From Lachnoclostridium sp. UBA1175 (lineage in GTDB: Bacteria > Bacillota > Clostridia > Lachnospirales > Lachnospiraceae): a stretch of 64,000 nt of DNA. Shown here piece by piece: positions 8,716-18,714 of the stretch. Position 1 is the first letter of the stretch; each line of letters starts with the position of its first letter. The notes under the pieces are model-generated. The model searched no databases. It saw nothing but the letters and a program-made list of their open reading frames with translations, and had not been told where the DNA came from. The translations under genes were made by a program, and so were the position numbers. The DNA lies in contig DBYX01000007.1 of NCBI GenBank assembly GCA_002311665.1, positions 1 to 64,000 of the forward strand, written 5' to 3'.

Positions 8716-9210
8716 ATGAAATCCAATCGTCACGACAGGATTTTGGAACTGGTTGCCACTCACGACATCGAGACGCAGGAGGAGCTGGCGACCCTCTTGA
8801 AGGAGAGCGGTGTCAAGGTTACGCAGGCGACGATCTCCCGCGATATCCGCGAGTTGAACCTCACGAAGATCACGGGCGAGAACGGCCGCCAGAAGTACAT
8901 CGTGCTCGGCAGGGGTGACTCGGAAAATGACCGCGCGGGACGCTATGCCCGCATGCTCAAGGAGGCGGTCGTGTCCGCGGACACCGCGAAGAACATCATG
9001 GTCATCAAGACCAACCCGGGTATGGCCTCGGTGGTCGGAGCGGCTATCGATGCGCTCGGTCTGACCTCGCTGGTCGGATGCCTCGCCGGAGATGACACCG
9101 TATTTTGCGCGTTCAAGGAGGACGAGGATGCGGTGCGCGCGCTCGAGGAGCTGCGCGAGAAGATGGATGCCGCGGCCGATGTGAAGCCCGGAAAGAAGAG
9201 CCGCCGCTAG
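8716..9210 (+). CDS. argR: Arginine repressor ArgR/AhrC
   Basis: A 164-residue hexameric arginine-sensing regulator of arginine synthesis and breakdown. The N-terminal winged helix has VTQATISRDIRELNL, the family recognition helix. The C-terminal oligomerisation domain has GMASVVGAAIDALGL and GCLAGDDT, the arginine-binding loop. AAAGGAA precedes the ATG. The 99-base gap after nadK (8617-8715) shows no terminator. It includes one copy of the recurrent CATTTTCC word (8640). The basic C-terminus (KPGKKSRR) is slightly longer than usual. No arginine genes are nearby; linkage to recN is the usual Firmicute arrangement. Confidence 0.95.
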   Translation: MKSNRHDRILELVATHDIETQEELATLLKESGVKVTQATISRDIRELNLTKITGENGRQKYIVLGRGDSENDRAGRYARMLKEAVVSADTAKNIMVIKTNPGMASVVGAAIDALGLTSLVGCLAGDDTVFCAFKEDEDAVRALEELREKMDAAADVKPGKKSRR

Positions 9211-9336
9211 GGGGAGTGCGGGTGTTGAGGGTTTACGGAACAACGTGAGGATCGGGGAAGCCGCGCCTTACCGGAGACGGCGGAACCGTGAGGACAATTA
9301 CGTCCGCAATACAATCAAGAAAGACAGGAGCTAGTT

Positions 9337-10071
9337 ATGTCAGGACATTCCAAATTTGCCAACATCAAGCACAAGAAAGAGAAAAATGACGCCGCGAAGG
9401 GCAAGATCTTCACGCGCCTCGGCCGTGAGATCGCCGTAGCTGTCAAGGAGGGCGGCCCCGACGTCAACAACAACTCGAAACTCAAGGATATCGTTGCGAA
9501 GGCCAAGGCCAACAACATGCCCAACGATACGATCGAGCGTAGTATCAAGAAGGCTGCCGGCGACGCGAACGCCGTCAACTACGAGTTCGTGTCCTATGAG
9601 GGTTACGGTCCGAAGGGAACGGCCATCATCGTGGATGCGCTCACGGACAACAAGAACCGCACGGCGGCCAATGTGCGCGCGGCGTTCACGAAGGGCCAGG
9701 GCAGCGTCGGTCCGATGGGCTGCGTGTCGTACATGTTCGACGAGAAGGGACAGATCATCATCGACAAGGAAGACTTTGATATGGATCCCGATGAGCTGAT
9801 GATGCTCGCTCTCGACGCGGGCGCAGAGGACTTTGCGGACGAGGAGGACTCCTACGAGATCATCACCGCGCCGGACGATTTTTCGGCGGTGCGCGAGGCC
9901 CTGGAGGCGGCGGGTGTGCCGATGATCGAGGCTGAGGTGACGAAGATCCCGCAGACCTACGTCGACCTCACGGACGAGACCGATATCAAGCTGATCACAC
10001 GCATCATCGACCTTCTCGAGGAGGACGATGACGTGCAGGAAGTATACACGAACTGGTCAGATCAGGAATAA
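9337..10071 (+). CDS. YebC/PmpR/TACO1 family protein
   Basis: A 244-residue protein of the YebC family, once annotated only as a transcriptional regulator and more recently tied to translation of difficult (for example proline-rich) sequences. The N-terminus, MSGHSKFANIKHKKE, is diagnostic. It continues with GRE and NMPNDTIERSIKKA, and GYGPKGTAIIVDALTDN starts the second domain. An acidic segment around residues 148-175 is typical. AGGAG lies nine bases before the ATG. It is inserted between argR and recN. The upstream gap 9211-9336 has a possible -10 (TACAAT near 9310) but no convincing -35. Confidence 0.92.
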   Translation: MSGHSKFANIKHKKEKNDAAKGKIFTRLGREIAVAVKEGGPDVNNNSKLKDIVAKAKANNMPNDTIERSIKKAAGDANAVNYEFVSYEGYGPKGTAIIVDALTDNKNRTAANVRAAFTKGQGSVGPMGCVSYMFDEKGQIIIDKEDFDMDPDELMMLALDAGAEDFADEEDSYEIITAPDDFSAVREALEAAGVPMIEAEVTKIPQTYVDLTDETDIKLITRIIDLLEEDDDVQEVYTNWSDQE

Positions 10072-10119
10072 TCACCGGACACTGATCCCGAATCCCCCGG
10101 AGAAAGGGAAAGGATTTGT

Positions 10120-11811
10120 ATGCTGTCTGAATTACATGTGAAGAATTTTGCGATCCTCGACGAGGTTTCGGTGGAGTTCGGCGCGGGGCTCAATGTCCTC
10201 ACGGGCGAGACCGGTGCCGGTAAATCGCTCCTGCTCGGGTCGGTCAACGCCGCCCTGGGCGGAAAGGTTTCGAAGGATTTCCTCGGCTCGAACGGGGACT
10301 ACGCGCTGGCGGAGCTTCTGTTCGACAACGACGAGTGTGTGCGGGATCTTCTCGAACGCTATGAGCTTCCGATGTCGGATATGCTCGTGATCTCACGGCG
10401 CATCACCGACACGGGGCGGAGCGTGAGCCGCATCAACGGCGAGACGGTCAACGCGGCGATCGTGAAGGAGGTGGCGTCACGCCTCTTCGACGTTCACGGT
10501 CAGCACGACCATCAGAACCTGCTGTACCCGGCCAAGCAGCTCGCTCTCCTGGACCGCTATGCGGGCGCGGAGGCGCTTGCAACGGCGGCGGAGGTGCGCA
10601 CGCTCGCAAGGGAATACCGCGCGGCCGTGCGGGAACTTGCGGAGGCGGAGGAGCGCGGTGCCGCGAGAGCGAGAGAGCTCTCGATGGCGCAGTACGAATA
10701 CGATGAGATCACCGCGGCGAGGCTTGTGCCCGGCGAGGATGAGACTGCGGAGGAACGGTTTCGGGTTCTCTCCAACCGGGAGAAACTGACGGAGGCGTGC
10801 GCGGAGGCGGATTCCCTCCTCTCCACGGACAACGCTTCGGTCACGGCGGGCATCGGTAAAGCGCTTCGGAAGCTGGCGAAGGCTTCCTCGCTCGACCCGA
10901 AGCTCGAGGCGATCTACGAGGAACTGCGTCTCGCGGAGGAGCAGGTCGGCGATATCGCGGCGCGTCTTTCGGATTACCTCTCGGAGATCACCGGGACGGA
11001 GGAGGAACTCGCGCAGGTCGGAGAGCGGCTGGATGTCATCAACCGGTTGAAATCCAAATACGGGCGCACCATTGAGGCAATCCTCCGGTATGCGGAGGAG
11101 GCCGAGGCCACGATCGCGAAACTCTCGGATTTCGAGGGGTATGTCGCATCCCTCAACGCGAAGGTGAAGGAGTCGGAGCGGGCGCTCCGGACGGAGGCGG
11201 CGAAGCTTACGAAGCAGCGCAAAGCGGCGGCGGAGGATCTCTCCGCGAAGGTCCGCGCGGCGCTCTCGGAACTCAATTTCCTGAATTCCGAGTTTTCGGT
11301 CGAGTTCCGGGAGCTGGAGGAGCCGGGAGAGAGCGGTGCCGAGGAGGCGGAGTTTATGATCTCGGCCAACCCCGGGGAGCCGCTTCGTCCCCTCGCGAAG
11401 ATCGCGAGCGGCGGCGAACTGTCCCGCGTCATGCTGGCATTGAAGGCGGCGAGCGCGGGCAAGGACGAGATCGAGACGTTATTTTTCGACGAGATCGATG
11501 CGGGGATCAGCGGAAGGACCGCGCAGAAGGTGGCGGAGAAACTTGCCTCCATCGCGCGGACGAAGCAGGTGATCTGCATCACGCATCTGCCGCAGATCGC
11601 GGCGATGGCGGACTGTCATTTTGAGATCACGAAGCAGGCGGAGGACGGCAGAACGCGCACGACGCTTTGCAAACTCACGGAGGACGAGGTCCCGAGGGAG
11701 CTTGCGAGAATGCTCGGCGGCGCGGAGATCACCGACACTGTGATGACGGGCGCGCGGGAGATGCGGGCGCTCGCATTACAGAGAAAGGCCGCCGGCGAGA
11801 CGGAGATCTGA
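10120..11811 (+). CDS. recN: DNA repair protein RecN
   Basis: A 563-residue SMC-like ATPase acting early at double-strand breaks. Walker A is GETGAGKS (29-36), with an N-terminal LHVKNFAILDEVSVEFG strand typical of RecN. Two coiled-coil arms (about 150-230 and 270-375) flank a short hinge. The signature ASGGELSRVMLA and Walker B LFFDEIDAGISG are followed by CITHLPQIAAMAD near the C-terminus. Length matches the family. AAAGGA precedes the ATG. Its position after argR agrees with Bacillus and Clostridium gene order. Confidence 0.96.
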   Translation: MLSELHVKNFAILDEVSVEFGAGLNVLTGETGAGKSLLLGSVNAALGGKVSKDFLGSNGDYALAELLFDNDECVRDLLERYELPMSDMLVISRRITDTGRSVSRINGETVNAAIVKEVASRLFDVHGQHDHQNLLYPAKQLALLDRYAGAEALATAAEVRTLAREYRAAVRELAEAEERGAARARELSMAQYEYDEITAARLVPGEDETAEERFRVLSNREKLTEACAEADSLLSTDNASVTAGIGKALRKLAKASSLDPKLEAIYEELRLAEEQVGDIAARLSDYLSEITGTEEELAQVGERLDVINRLKSKYGRTIEAILRYAEEAEATIAKLSDFEGYVASLNAKVKESERALRTEAAKLTKQRKAAAEDLSAKVRAALSELNFLNSEFSVEFRELEEPGESGAEEAEFMISANPGEPLRPLAKIASGGELSRVMLALKAASAGKDEIETLFFDEIDAGISGRTAQKVAEKLASIARTKQVICITHLPQIAAMADCHFEITKQAEDGRTRTTLCKLTEDEVPRELARMLGGAEITDTVMTGAREMRALALQRKAAGETEI

Positions 11812-11914
11812 GACTTACGATATGCACGATGCGTTTATACGGAAGGTGTAACAGCGAACACAGGGCAAGAAAACAAAATCGGGCGTCGCGCAGCGGGCGC
11901 CGAGCGAGGTTACT

Positions 11915-13351
11915 ATGAAAAAGATACTTTTTGCGGCTTCGGAATGTGTACCTTTTATCAAAACGGGAGGTTTGGCGGATGTGGTCGGCTCGCTGCCGAA
12001 ATACATCAACAGGGACGAGTTTGACGTGCGCGTGATCCTGCCGAAGTATATGGCCATTCCGCAGAAGTACAAGGATCAGATGGAGTTCATCACGAACTTC
12101 ACCGTGAATCTTTCCTGGAGAAGCCAGTATGTCGGCCTTTTCAAGCTGGACTACGAGGGCGTGACCTTCTATTTTGTGGACAACGAGTTTTATTTTGCGG
12201 GCAATCATCCTTACGGCTACATCCACGAGGACATCGAAAAATTCGCCTTCTTCTGCAAGGCGGTCCTCTCGGTGCTGCCGACGCTTGATTTCCGGCCGGA
12301 CATCATCCACTGCCATGACTGGCAGACCGGCCTGATCCCCGTGATGCTTCACGACGCGTTCCAGGACAACGAGTTCTACCGCGGCATCAAGACGATCATG
12401 ACGATCCACAACCTCAAGTTCCAGGGCATCTGGGACAAGAAGGCGGTGATGGATATCACCGGCCTTTCGGAGTATTATTTTGCGCCGGACAAGCTCGAGG
12501 CGTACGGTGACGCGAACTATCTCAAGGGAGGTCTCGTGTACGCCGACCGCATCACAACGGTGAGCAACTCCTACGCGAACGAGATTAAGACGCAGTTCTA
12601 CGGTGAGGGGCTCGACGGCCTTCTCAACGCGCGTAGCAACTGCCTCACGGGTATCGTCAACGGTATCGATTACAAGGAGTACGACCCGGCGACGGATCCG
12701 CTCATCTACAACAATTACGACGCGATCACGTTCCGCAAGGAGAAGAGCAAGAACAAGCGCGCTCTGCAGCAGGAACTCGGCCTCGACGTGAACGAGAAGA
12801 TCTTTATGATGGGTGTCGTTTCGCGTCTGACGGACCAGAAGGGTTTCGACCTGATCGACTATGTGATCGAGGAGATCTGCTCGGAGGACACGCAGTTCGT
12901 CGTGCTCGGCACGGGCGACCCGAAATATGAGAATCTCTTCCGCCACTATGAGTGGAAGTACAAGAACCGCGTCTCGGCGAGCATTTACTACAACAACGAG
13001 CGCTCACACCGCATCTACGCGGCGTGCGACGCATTTCTGATGCCGTCCCTGTTTGAGCCCTGCGGACTGTCGCAGCTGATGGCTCTCCGGTACGGCACGG
13101 TGCCGATCGTTCGCGAGACCGGCGGCCTTCGCGACACGGTGGAGCCGTACAATCAGTACGAGAACCGCGGAACCGGCTTCGGTTTCTGCAATTACAACGC
13201 GCACGAGATGCTCGGCACGATCCGCTACGCGAAGAGCGTGTACTACGATCACCGCCGCGAGTGGAACAAGATCGTGGACCGCGGCATGGCGATGGATTTC
13301 TCGTGGACGAACTCGGCGAAACAGTACGAGGATCTGTACCGGTACATGTGA
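11915..13351 (+). CDS. glgA: Glycogen (starch) synthase, ADP-glucose type
   Basis: A 478-residue GT5 glycosyltransferase that extends alpha-1,4-glucan chains from ADP-glucose. The N-terminal KTGGLADV motif (16-23) binds the glucosyl donor. IHCHDWQTGLIP and the C-terminal SLFEPCGLSQLMALRYG, with VRETGGLRDTVEPY, are GT5 hallmarks. Length is normal. The ribosome site is weak (GCGAGG 5-10 bases upstream). No other glycogen genes are nearby, so it stands apart from glgC/D in this window. The preceding 103 bases show no terminator after recN. Confidence 0.95.
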   Translation: MKKILFAASECVPFIKTGGLADVVGSLPKYINRDEFDVRVILPKYMAIPQKYKDQMEFITNFTVNLSWRSQYVGLFKLDYEGVTFYFVDNEFYFAGNHPYGYIHEDIEKFAFFCKAVLSVLPTLDFRPDIIHCHDWQTGLIPVMLHDAFQDNEFYRGIKTIMTIHNLKFQGIWDKKAVMDITGLSEYYFAPDKLEAYGDANYLKGGLVYADRITTVSNSYANEIKTQFYGEGLDGLLNARSNCLTGIVNGIDYKEYDPATDPLIYNNYDAITFRKEKSKNKRALQQELGLDVNEKIFMMGVVSRLTDQKGFDLIDYVIEEICSEDTQFVVLGTGDPKYENLFRHYEWKYKNRVSASIYYNNERSHRIYAACDAFLMPSLFEPCGLSQLMALRYGTVPIVRETGGLRDTVEPYNQYENRGTGFGFCNYNAHEMLGTIRYAKSVYYDHRREWNKIVDRGMAMDFSWTNSAKQYEDLYRYM

Positions 13352-13362
13352 TTTATGACACG

Positions 13363-13387
13363 TCCCACAGCATCGGGTGTTGTGGGA
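13363..13387 (+). terminator. Weak terminator-like hairpin after glgA
   Basis: TCCCACA (13363-13369) pairs with TGTGGGA (13381-13387), followed only by TTTG. A second small hairpin, GACCGC-CTCT-GCGGTC, lies at 13408-13423, just before murE. Without a uridine tract, termination would be partial at best. Confidence 0.35.
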
Positions 13388-13437
13388 TTTGCCTATTATG
13401 GGGCTGAGACCGCCTCTGCGGTCATACGGAGGAACGC

Positions 13438-14931
13438 ATGGATAAGAGAAAAATGCTTCGGGAGCTCCTTGAGGAGATTCCCTATGAGCTGCTGCAGGGC
13501 AGCGTTGACACGCCCGTGAGCGGAATCGCGTACGACACGAGAAAGATCGGCGGCGGCGAGGTGTTCGTATGCATCGCAGGAACCAAGGTCGACGGTCACT
13601 CGTTCATCCCGCAGGCCGTGGAGAGCGGTGCTGCGGCAATCGTGGTGACAAGAGACGTCACTGCCGAGGACGGAACTACCGTGCCGGACAATGTGACGGT
13701 GATCCGCGTCGCGGACGACCGCAAGGCGCTGTCGCTGCTCGGAGCAGCGTGGTACGGGCATCCGTCGAGATCCCTGACGACCATCGGCATCACGGGCACG
13801 AAGGGTAAGACGACAACCTCGTATATGATACTCAATATGCTTAACGACGCGGGGATCCCGTGCGGTCTGATCGGCACGGTGGAGATCCTCACGGGGAAGG
13901 AGCGGATCACCGCGACGCACTCGACGCCGGAGTCGCTCCTCGTGCAGCAGTATATGGCAGATATGGTGGACGCGGGGCTTAAGGCGGTCGTGATGGAGGT
14001 TTCCTCTCAGGGACTGAAGATGGACCGTGTCTACGGGATCGATTACGATTACGGCATTTTCACGAACCTCGAGCCGGATCACATCGGCGGCGACGAGCAC
14101 CCCACGTTTGAGGATTACCGCGACTGCAAGAAGAAACTGTTCTCGATGTGCCGCAAGGGGATCTTCAACGCGGACGATTCGCATTTTCCGGAGATGAAGG
14201 ACGGGTGTACCTGCGAGGTTGTGACGTTCGGTGCATCGGAGGGGTGCGATTACCGTATGACGGACACGCGCCTTGTGAACGAGCCCGGGCGGAAGGGCGT
14301 TGCGTACCGCGTGGAAGGGCGCACGGATATGACGGTGGAGACGGAGATCCCGGGCCGTTTTACGATGTACAACTCGCTCGCGGCGGTCGCGCTCGGAAAC
14401 GAGATGGGGATCGCGAAGGACGCGATGCTCAAGGCGCTCCGTGAGGTGCGTGTGCGGGGCCGCGTGGAGAGCGTGCCCGTTTCGGACCGGTTCGTCGTGC
14501 TGCTTGATTACGCGCACAACGGGATGTCGCTCCGAAGCCTTCTCACGACGCTTCGCGAGTATGCGCCGAAGCGCCTCGTGTGCATGTTCGGGTGCGGCGG
14601 CAACCGCGCGAAGGACCGACGCTACGATATGGGAGAGTGGTCCTCTCGGCTTGCGGACCTGAGCGTCATTACTTCGGACAACCCCCGTTTTGAGGAGCCG
14701 GACGACATCATCGCGGACATTCTCACGGGTGTGAAGCGCGCGGACGGGGCGTATGTGACGGTGCCCGACCGCCGGGAGGCAATCTCCTATGTGCTCGCAC
14801 ACGCCGAGGAGGGCGACTGCATCGTCATCGCCGGCAAGGGGCACGAGGATTACCAGGAGATCCGCGGCGTCAAATACCCGATGGACGACCGGAAAATGAT
14901 CCTGGAGGAAGCCGCGAAGCTGGGACTGTGA
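13438..14931 (+). CDS. murE: UDP-MurNAc-tripeptide synthetase, mDAP-type
   Basis: A 497-residue Mur ligase adding the third residue of the peptidoglycan stem peptide. The ATP loop is GTKGKTT (120-126). VMEVSSQGL, the carbamylated-Lys region and LLDYAHN (C-terminal domain) follow in the usual order. The specificity loop reads DNPR (414-417), the form associated with meso-diaminopimelate rather than lysine. So the wall is inferred to be mDAP type. GGAGG lies upstream of the ATG. murF follows after 47 bases. These two ligases are separated from the rest of the division/wall cluster at 32-40 kb. Confidence 0.95.
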   Translation: MDKRKMLRELLEEIPYELLQGSVDTPVSGIAYDTRKIGGGEVFVCIAGTKVDGHSFIPQAVESGAAAIVVTRDVTAEDGTTVPDNVTVIRVADDRKALSLLGAAWYGHPSRSLTTIGITGTKGKTTTSYMILNMLNDAGIPCGLIGTVEILTGKERITATHSTPESLLVQQYMADMVDAGLKAVVMEVSSQGLKMDRVYGIDYDYGIFTNLEPDHIGGDEHPTFEDYRDCKKKLFSMCRKGIFNADDSHFPEMKDGCTCEVVTFGASEGCDYRMTDTRLVNEPGRKGVAYRVEGRTDMTVETEIPGRFTMYNSLAAVALGNEMGIAKDAMLKALREVRVRGRVESVPVSDRFVVLLDYAHNGMSLRSLLTTLREYAPKRLVCMFGCGGNRAKDRRYDMGEWSSRLADLSVITSDNPRFEEPDDIIADILTGVKRADGAYVTVPDRREAISYVLAHAEEGDCIVIAGKGHEDYQEIRGVKYPMDDRKMILEEAAKLGL

Positions 14932-14978
14932 CGGCTGCGGTGAATATTACGACTACAGATTCAAAGGACTGAACACGA

Positions 14979-16430
14979 ATGAGATATACGGTGAGCGAAA
15001 TTGCGATGGGAATGGGCGCGAAGATCCTGTGCGGCGACCCGGACCGGACGGTGAGCGCGTGGACATTTTCCTCGAAGGAGGGAGATGCGGACACGATGTT
15101 CGTGCCGATGAAGGGGGAGCGCGTCGATGCGCACGATTTCATCGCGGACGCGTACGCACACGGCGTGCGGGTAACGTCGACGGAGCGCGGGGAGACCGTG
15201 TCCGGGACGGAGGATATGACATACCTGTATGTCGAGGACGCACGTGCGGGCTGGCAGCGGCTCGGTGCCTACTGGCGCGAGAAGCATGCGAACGTGCCGA
15301 TGATCGCGATCACCGGAAGCGTCGGCAAGACGACGACAAAGGAGCTGACGGCGCTCGCGCTGTCACCCTCCGGCAATGTGCTGCGGACGAGCGGGAACCG
15401 GAACGGCCAGCTCGGCGTGCCGCAGATGATGGCGGAGCTCGCGGACGACACGGACTGCGCGGTCATCGAGATGGGGATGAGCATGCCCGGTGAGATGGGG
15501 CGCATCGCGGCGGTTGCAATGCCGGATTACGCCGCGATCACGAACATCGGTCTGTCCCACATCGGAAATCTCGGCTCGCAGGAGGGAATCCGCAGGGAGA
15601 AACTTTCAATCGTCAACCGCCTGCGTGAGGGCGGAACGCTCTTCGTCAACGGCGATGATCCGCTTCTTCGCGTTCTCTGCCCGGATTGCCCGGACTACGC
15701 CGGGACGGAAGGGATACTGATGTACGAGGATACAAGGGAGAGATTCCGCACGCTCAAAGTTGTCGCGTACGGCGCGGAGGAATGGTGCCGGTACCGCTAC
15801 CGCGATGAGGTCGCGGAGGAGCAGAAGGTCTCCTTTGTCTACGAGGGTGCGGGAGCGGCGCTGCCGGTCTCGCTGCCGGTTCCCGGACATCACAACGTCT
15901 CAAACGCGACGCTCGCGATCGCCGTTGCGGAGACCATGGGAGTTTCCGCGGAACGCGCTGCGGAGGCGCTTGCAACATATCAACCGATGTCGATGCGCGG
16001 CGTGCGGGAGGTGCTGCCCGGCGGCGTCATCCTCATCGATGACACGTATAACGCGAGCCCCGACTCGATGCGGAGCGGACTTGACGTGCTGTGCGGAGTG
16101 AAGGCCGGACGACACATCGCGATGCTCGCCGACATGTTTGAACTCGGCGACCACGCGGAGAGCGGACACCGCAGAGTCGGCAGGGACGTCGCGGAGCGGC
16201 CGGTGGACGTGCTGATCACGGTCGGGGAACTCTCGGAAGCGATTGCCGACGAGGCGGAGAAGAGAGCGGCGGAACTCGGACGGAGCGTGAGCATATTCCG
16301 CGCGGGAACGAGGGAGGAAGGACGCGACCTTCTGCTCCCGATGCTTAAGGAGGGCGACGCCGTGCTGCTCAAGGGTTCCCGCGGGATGAAACTCGACGAG
16401 GTCGCGGAGGCTCTGCGCCGGAGGGAATAG
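14979..16430 (+). CDS. murF: UDP-MurNAc-tripeptide:D-Ala-D-Ala ligase
   Basis: A 483-residue ligase that adds D-Ala-D-Ala to UDP-MurNAc-tripeptide in the cytoplasm, completing the Park nucleotide. The ATP loop is GSVGKTT (113-119). IEMGMSMPGEMGRIA, TNIGLSHIGNLGS and the C-terminal IDDTYNASPDSM motif are all MurF signatures, with LADMFELGDHA following. AAAGGAC lies upstream of the ATG. It is probably co-transcribed with murE. The last step before lipid I, MraY, is not in the window. Confidence 0.95.
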   Translation: MRYTVSEIAMGMGAKILCGDPDRTVSAWTFSSKEGDADTMFVPMKGERVDAHDFIADAYAHGVRVTSTERGETVSGTEDMTYLYVEDARAGWQRLGAYWREKHANVPMIAITGSVGKTTTKELTALALSPSGNVLRTSGNRNGQLGVPQMMAELADDTDCAVIEMGMSMPGEMGRIAAVAMPDYAAITNIGLSHIGNLGSQEGIRREKLSIVNRLREGGTLFVNGDDPLLRVLCPDCPDYAGTEGILMYEDTRERFRTLKVVAYGAEEWCRYRYRDEVAEEQKVSFVYEGAGAALPVSLPVPGHHNVSNATLAIAVAETMGVSAERAAEALATYQPMSMRGVREVLPGGVILIDDTYNASPDSMRSGLDVLCGVKAGRHIAMLADMFELGDHAESGHRRVGRDVAERPVDVLITVGELSEAIADEAEKRAAELGRSVSIFRAGTREEGRDLLLPMLKEGDAVLLKGSRGMKLDEVAEALRRRE

Positions 16431-16482
16431 CGGATCTGCGGAGGCGGGGGAAACTTCGCGGGTAGGATAAAGGTAGGTTACT

Positions 16483-18678
16483 ATGGCTGCATATGCGGAC
16501 ATTATCATAGATATCGCGGCGCCGGTTCTGGACAGGACGTTCCAGTATGAGGTGCCGGCGGAACTGCAGGAGCGGGCCGAGGTCGGCTCGCCGGTGCTTG
16601 TTCCGTTCGGCAACGCCAAGGCGCCGAGACGGGGCTACATCGTCGGGCTTTCGGACGAGCCCAAGGTGGACCGCGGGAAGATCAAGCCGATCGCGGACAT
16701 CCCGGAGAGGGACCTCTCCATCGAGGACTCGCTCGTCGCGCTCGCGTACCGGATCAAGCGGCGTTACGGCGGCTCACTGTACGATGCGCTCCGAACGGTC
16801 ATCCCGTCGCGACAGAAGATCGCGATCGTGCCGAAGCGGAAGGTGCGCCGCGCGGTGACGGCGGAGGCGCTCGCTGAGGTGCTGCGGAACCTCTCGAAGA
16901 GGGAGACCGCGAAAGCGAGACTGTACGGTGCTCTTTTGGAGACGGAGGAGATCCCGTACGAGCTCGTCACGGGAAAACTGAAGATCACTGCGGCGGCGCT
17001 TTCAAAGGCGCAGGAGGAGGGCATCCTCATTGTCGCGGAGCTAGACGAGAGTGAGAGTGAGCCCGGCGAAGGTCTCACGGTCACGCTCAACGAGGAGCAG
17101 CGATCCGCCGCGGATACGGTGGCTGCGAGCCTCGGCAGCGGCGTCTTCGTCCTGCACGGGATCACCGGCAGTGGCAAGACGGAGGTGTATTTAAGCGTGA
17201 TCGAGCGAGCGCTTGCGTCCGGCAAACAGGTCATCGTGCTGATCCCGGAGATCGCGCTCACGTACCAGACCGTGCTGCGGTTCTACCGCTGCTTCGGAGA
17301 CCGCGTCGCGTTCGTGCATTCGAAAATGCCGGCCGGCGAGCGGTACCGCATGCGGGAGCGCGCGAAGGAGGGGAAGATCTCCATCATGATCGGGCCGCGC
17401 TCGGCATTGTTTACACCCTTTCCGAACCTCGGGCTGATCATCGTGGACGAGGAGCACGAGACGTCGTACCGGAGCGAACTGACGCCCCGGTATCACGCGG
17501 TCGACGTCGCCGTGGAGCGCGCGGGAATGTGCGGCGCAACGGTCGTTCTCGGGTCCGCCACGCCGTCTCTGGAGACATATTATCACTGTGAGCGGGGCAA
17601 TTACACGCTGCTGACGCTCTCGAAGAGAGCGAAGGAGGGCGCGCGTCTTCCGAGGACGGAGATCGTCGATCTCCGCGAGGAGCTCAAGGCGAAGAATTTT
17701 TCGGTCATCAGTCGCCGGCTTCGGTCGGCGATCGAGGAGAGGCTCGCGCGGCACGAGCAGGTGATGCTTTTCCTGAACCGGCGCGGGTATGCGGGGTTCG
17801 TGTCCTGCCGGGCGTGCGGTTATATCGCGCGATGCCCGCACTGCGACATCTCATTGACATACCACAACGACGGGACGCTTCGCTGTCATTACTGCGGACA
17901 TCGCGTTCCGTACAAAAAGGTCTGCCCCGAGTGCGGATCGGCTTATTTTCTGCCGTTCGGAAAGAGCGGGACGCAGAAGATCGAGGAGCTTGTAGAGAAG
18001 GAATTCCCGAAGGCCCGTGTGCTGCGCATGGACGCCGACACGACGAAGGCTGCGGACGACTACGAGGCGATCCTCTCGGACTTCGCGGAGGGCAGGGGAG
18101 ACATCCTGATCGGCACGCAGATGATCGTCAAGGGGCACGATTTTCCGAATGTGACGCTCGTCGGAGCGCTTGCCGCGGATCTGTCGCTCGGCGTCGCGGA
18201 TTACGGCTGCGCGGAGCGGACGTTCGACCTGCTGGCGCAGGCTGCGGGGCGCGCGGGGCGCGACAGGATCCCCGGGGAGGTCATCATACAGACGTACCGC
18301 CCGGATCACTACGCGATCACGGCGGCCGCGGAGGCGGACTACAGGGCATTTTACGACACGGAGATCCGCTACCGCCGCTCGTTCGGGTACCCGCCCGTGA
18401 GGCATATGCTGACGATCGTCGGCGGCCACCGCAGGGAGGAGACGCTCGAGAGGGCGATGGAGGAGCTTGCGGCGTGCGCGAGGGAGATCGCGGAGACCGC
18501 GGGCGCTTCGGTGATTGGGCCGGCTTTGCCGCAGATGCCCAAGAAAAATGATATGTATTTTCGCGTCATTTACGTGAAGAGCGGTGACATCGAGTCGCTG
18601 ATCACGGTGAAGGACGCGGCGGAAAACTGGATGCACGGTTCGCGCGGCGGTGTCGGGCTGACGTTCGACGTGGACTGA
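16483..18678 (+). CDS. priA: Primosomal replication restart helicase PriA
   Basis: A 731-residue 3'-to-5' helicase that reloads the replisome at stalled forks. An N-terminal fork-binding domain (about 1-190) precedes the helicase core with Walker A GITGSGKT (226-233) and DEEH (322-325). The two-zinc insertion has eight Cys in CRACG..CPHC..CHYCG..CPECG (about 445-490). QMIVKGHDFPNVTLVG and the QAAGRAGR motif complete the core. Length is normal. AAAGGTAGG precedes the ATG. It opens a conserved Firmicute run with def and fmt. Confidence 0.96.
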   Translation: MAAYADIIIDIAAPVLDRTFQYEVPAELQERAEVGSPVLVPFGNAKAPRRGYIVGLSDEPKVDRGKIKPIADIPERDLSIEDSLVALAYRIKRRYGGSLYDALRTVIPSRQKIAIVPKRKVRRAVTAEALAEVLRNLSKRETAKARLYGALLETEEIPYELVTGKLKITAAALSKAQEEGILIVAELDESESEPGEGLTVTLNEEQRSAADTVAASLGSGVFVLHGITGSGKTEVYLSVIERALASGKQVIVLIPEIALTYQTVLRFYRCFGDRVAFVHSKMPAGERYRMRERAKEGKISIMIGPRSALFTPFPNLGLIIVDEEHETSYRSELTPRYHAVDVAVERAGMCGATVVLGSATPSLETYYHCERGNYTLLTLSKRAKEGARLPRTEIVDLREELKAKNFSVISRRLRSAIEERLARHEQVMLFLNRRGYAGFVSCRACGYIARCPHCDISLTYHNDGTLRCHYCGHRVPYKKVCPECGSAYFLPFGKSGTQKIEELVEKEFPKARVLRMDADTTKAADDYEAILSDFAEGRGDILIGTQMIVKGHDFPNVTLVGALAADLSLGVADYGCAERTFDLLAQAAGRAGRDRIPGEVIIQTYRPDHYAITAAAEADYRAFYDTEIRYRRSFGYPPVRHMLTIVGGHRREETLERAMEELAACAREIAETAGASVIGPALPQMPKKNDMYFRVIYVKSGDIESLITVKDAAENWMHGSRGGVGLTFDVD

Positions 18679-18714
18679 CCGGGCGGCGACAGGTGAGAAT
18701 GAGGAGGAATTACG

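Noticed and set aside
9211..9336. Promoter for yebC (TACAAT near 9310)
   Set aside because: No acceptable -35 element at 16-18 bases, so it is not listed as a feature.
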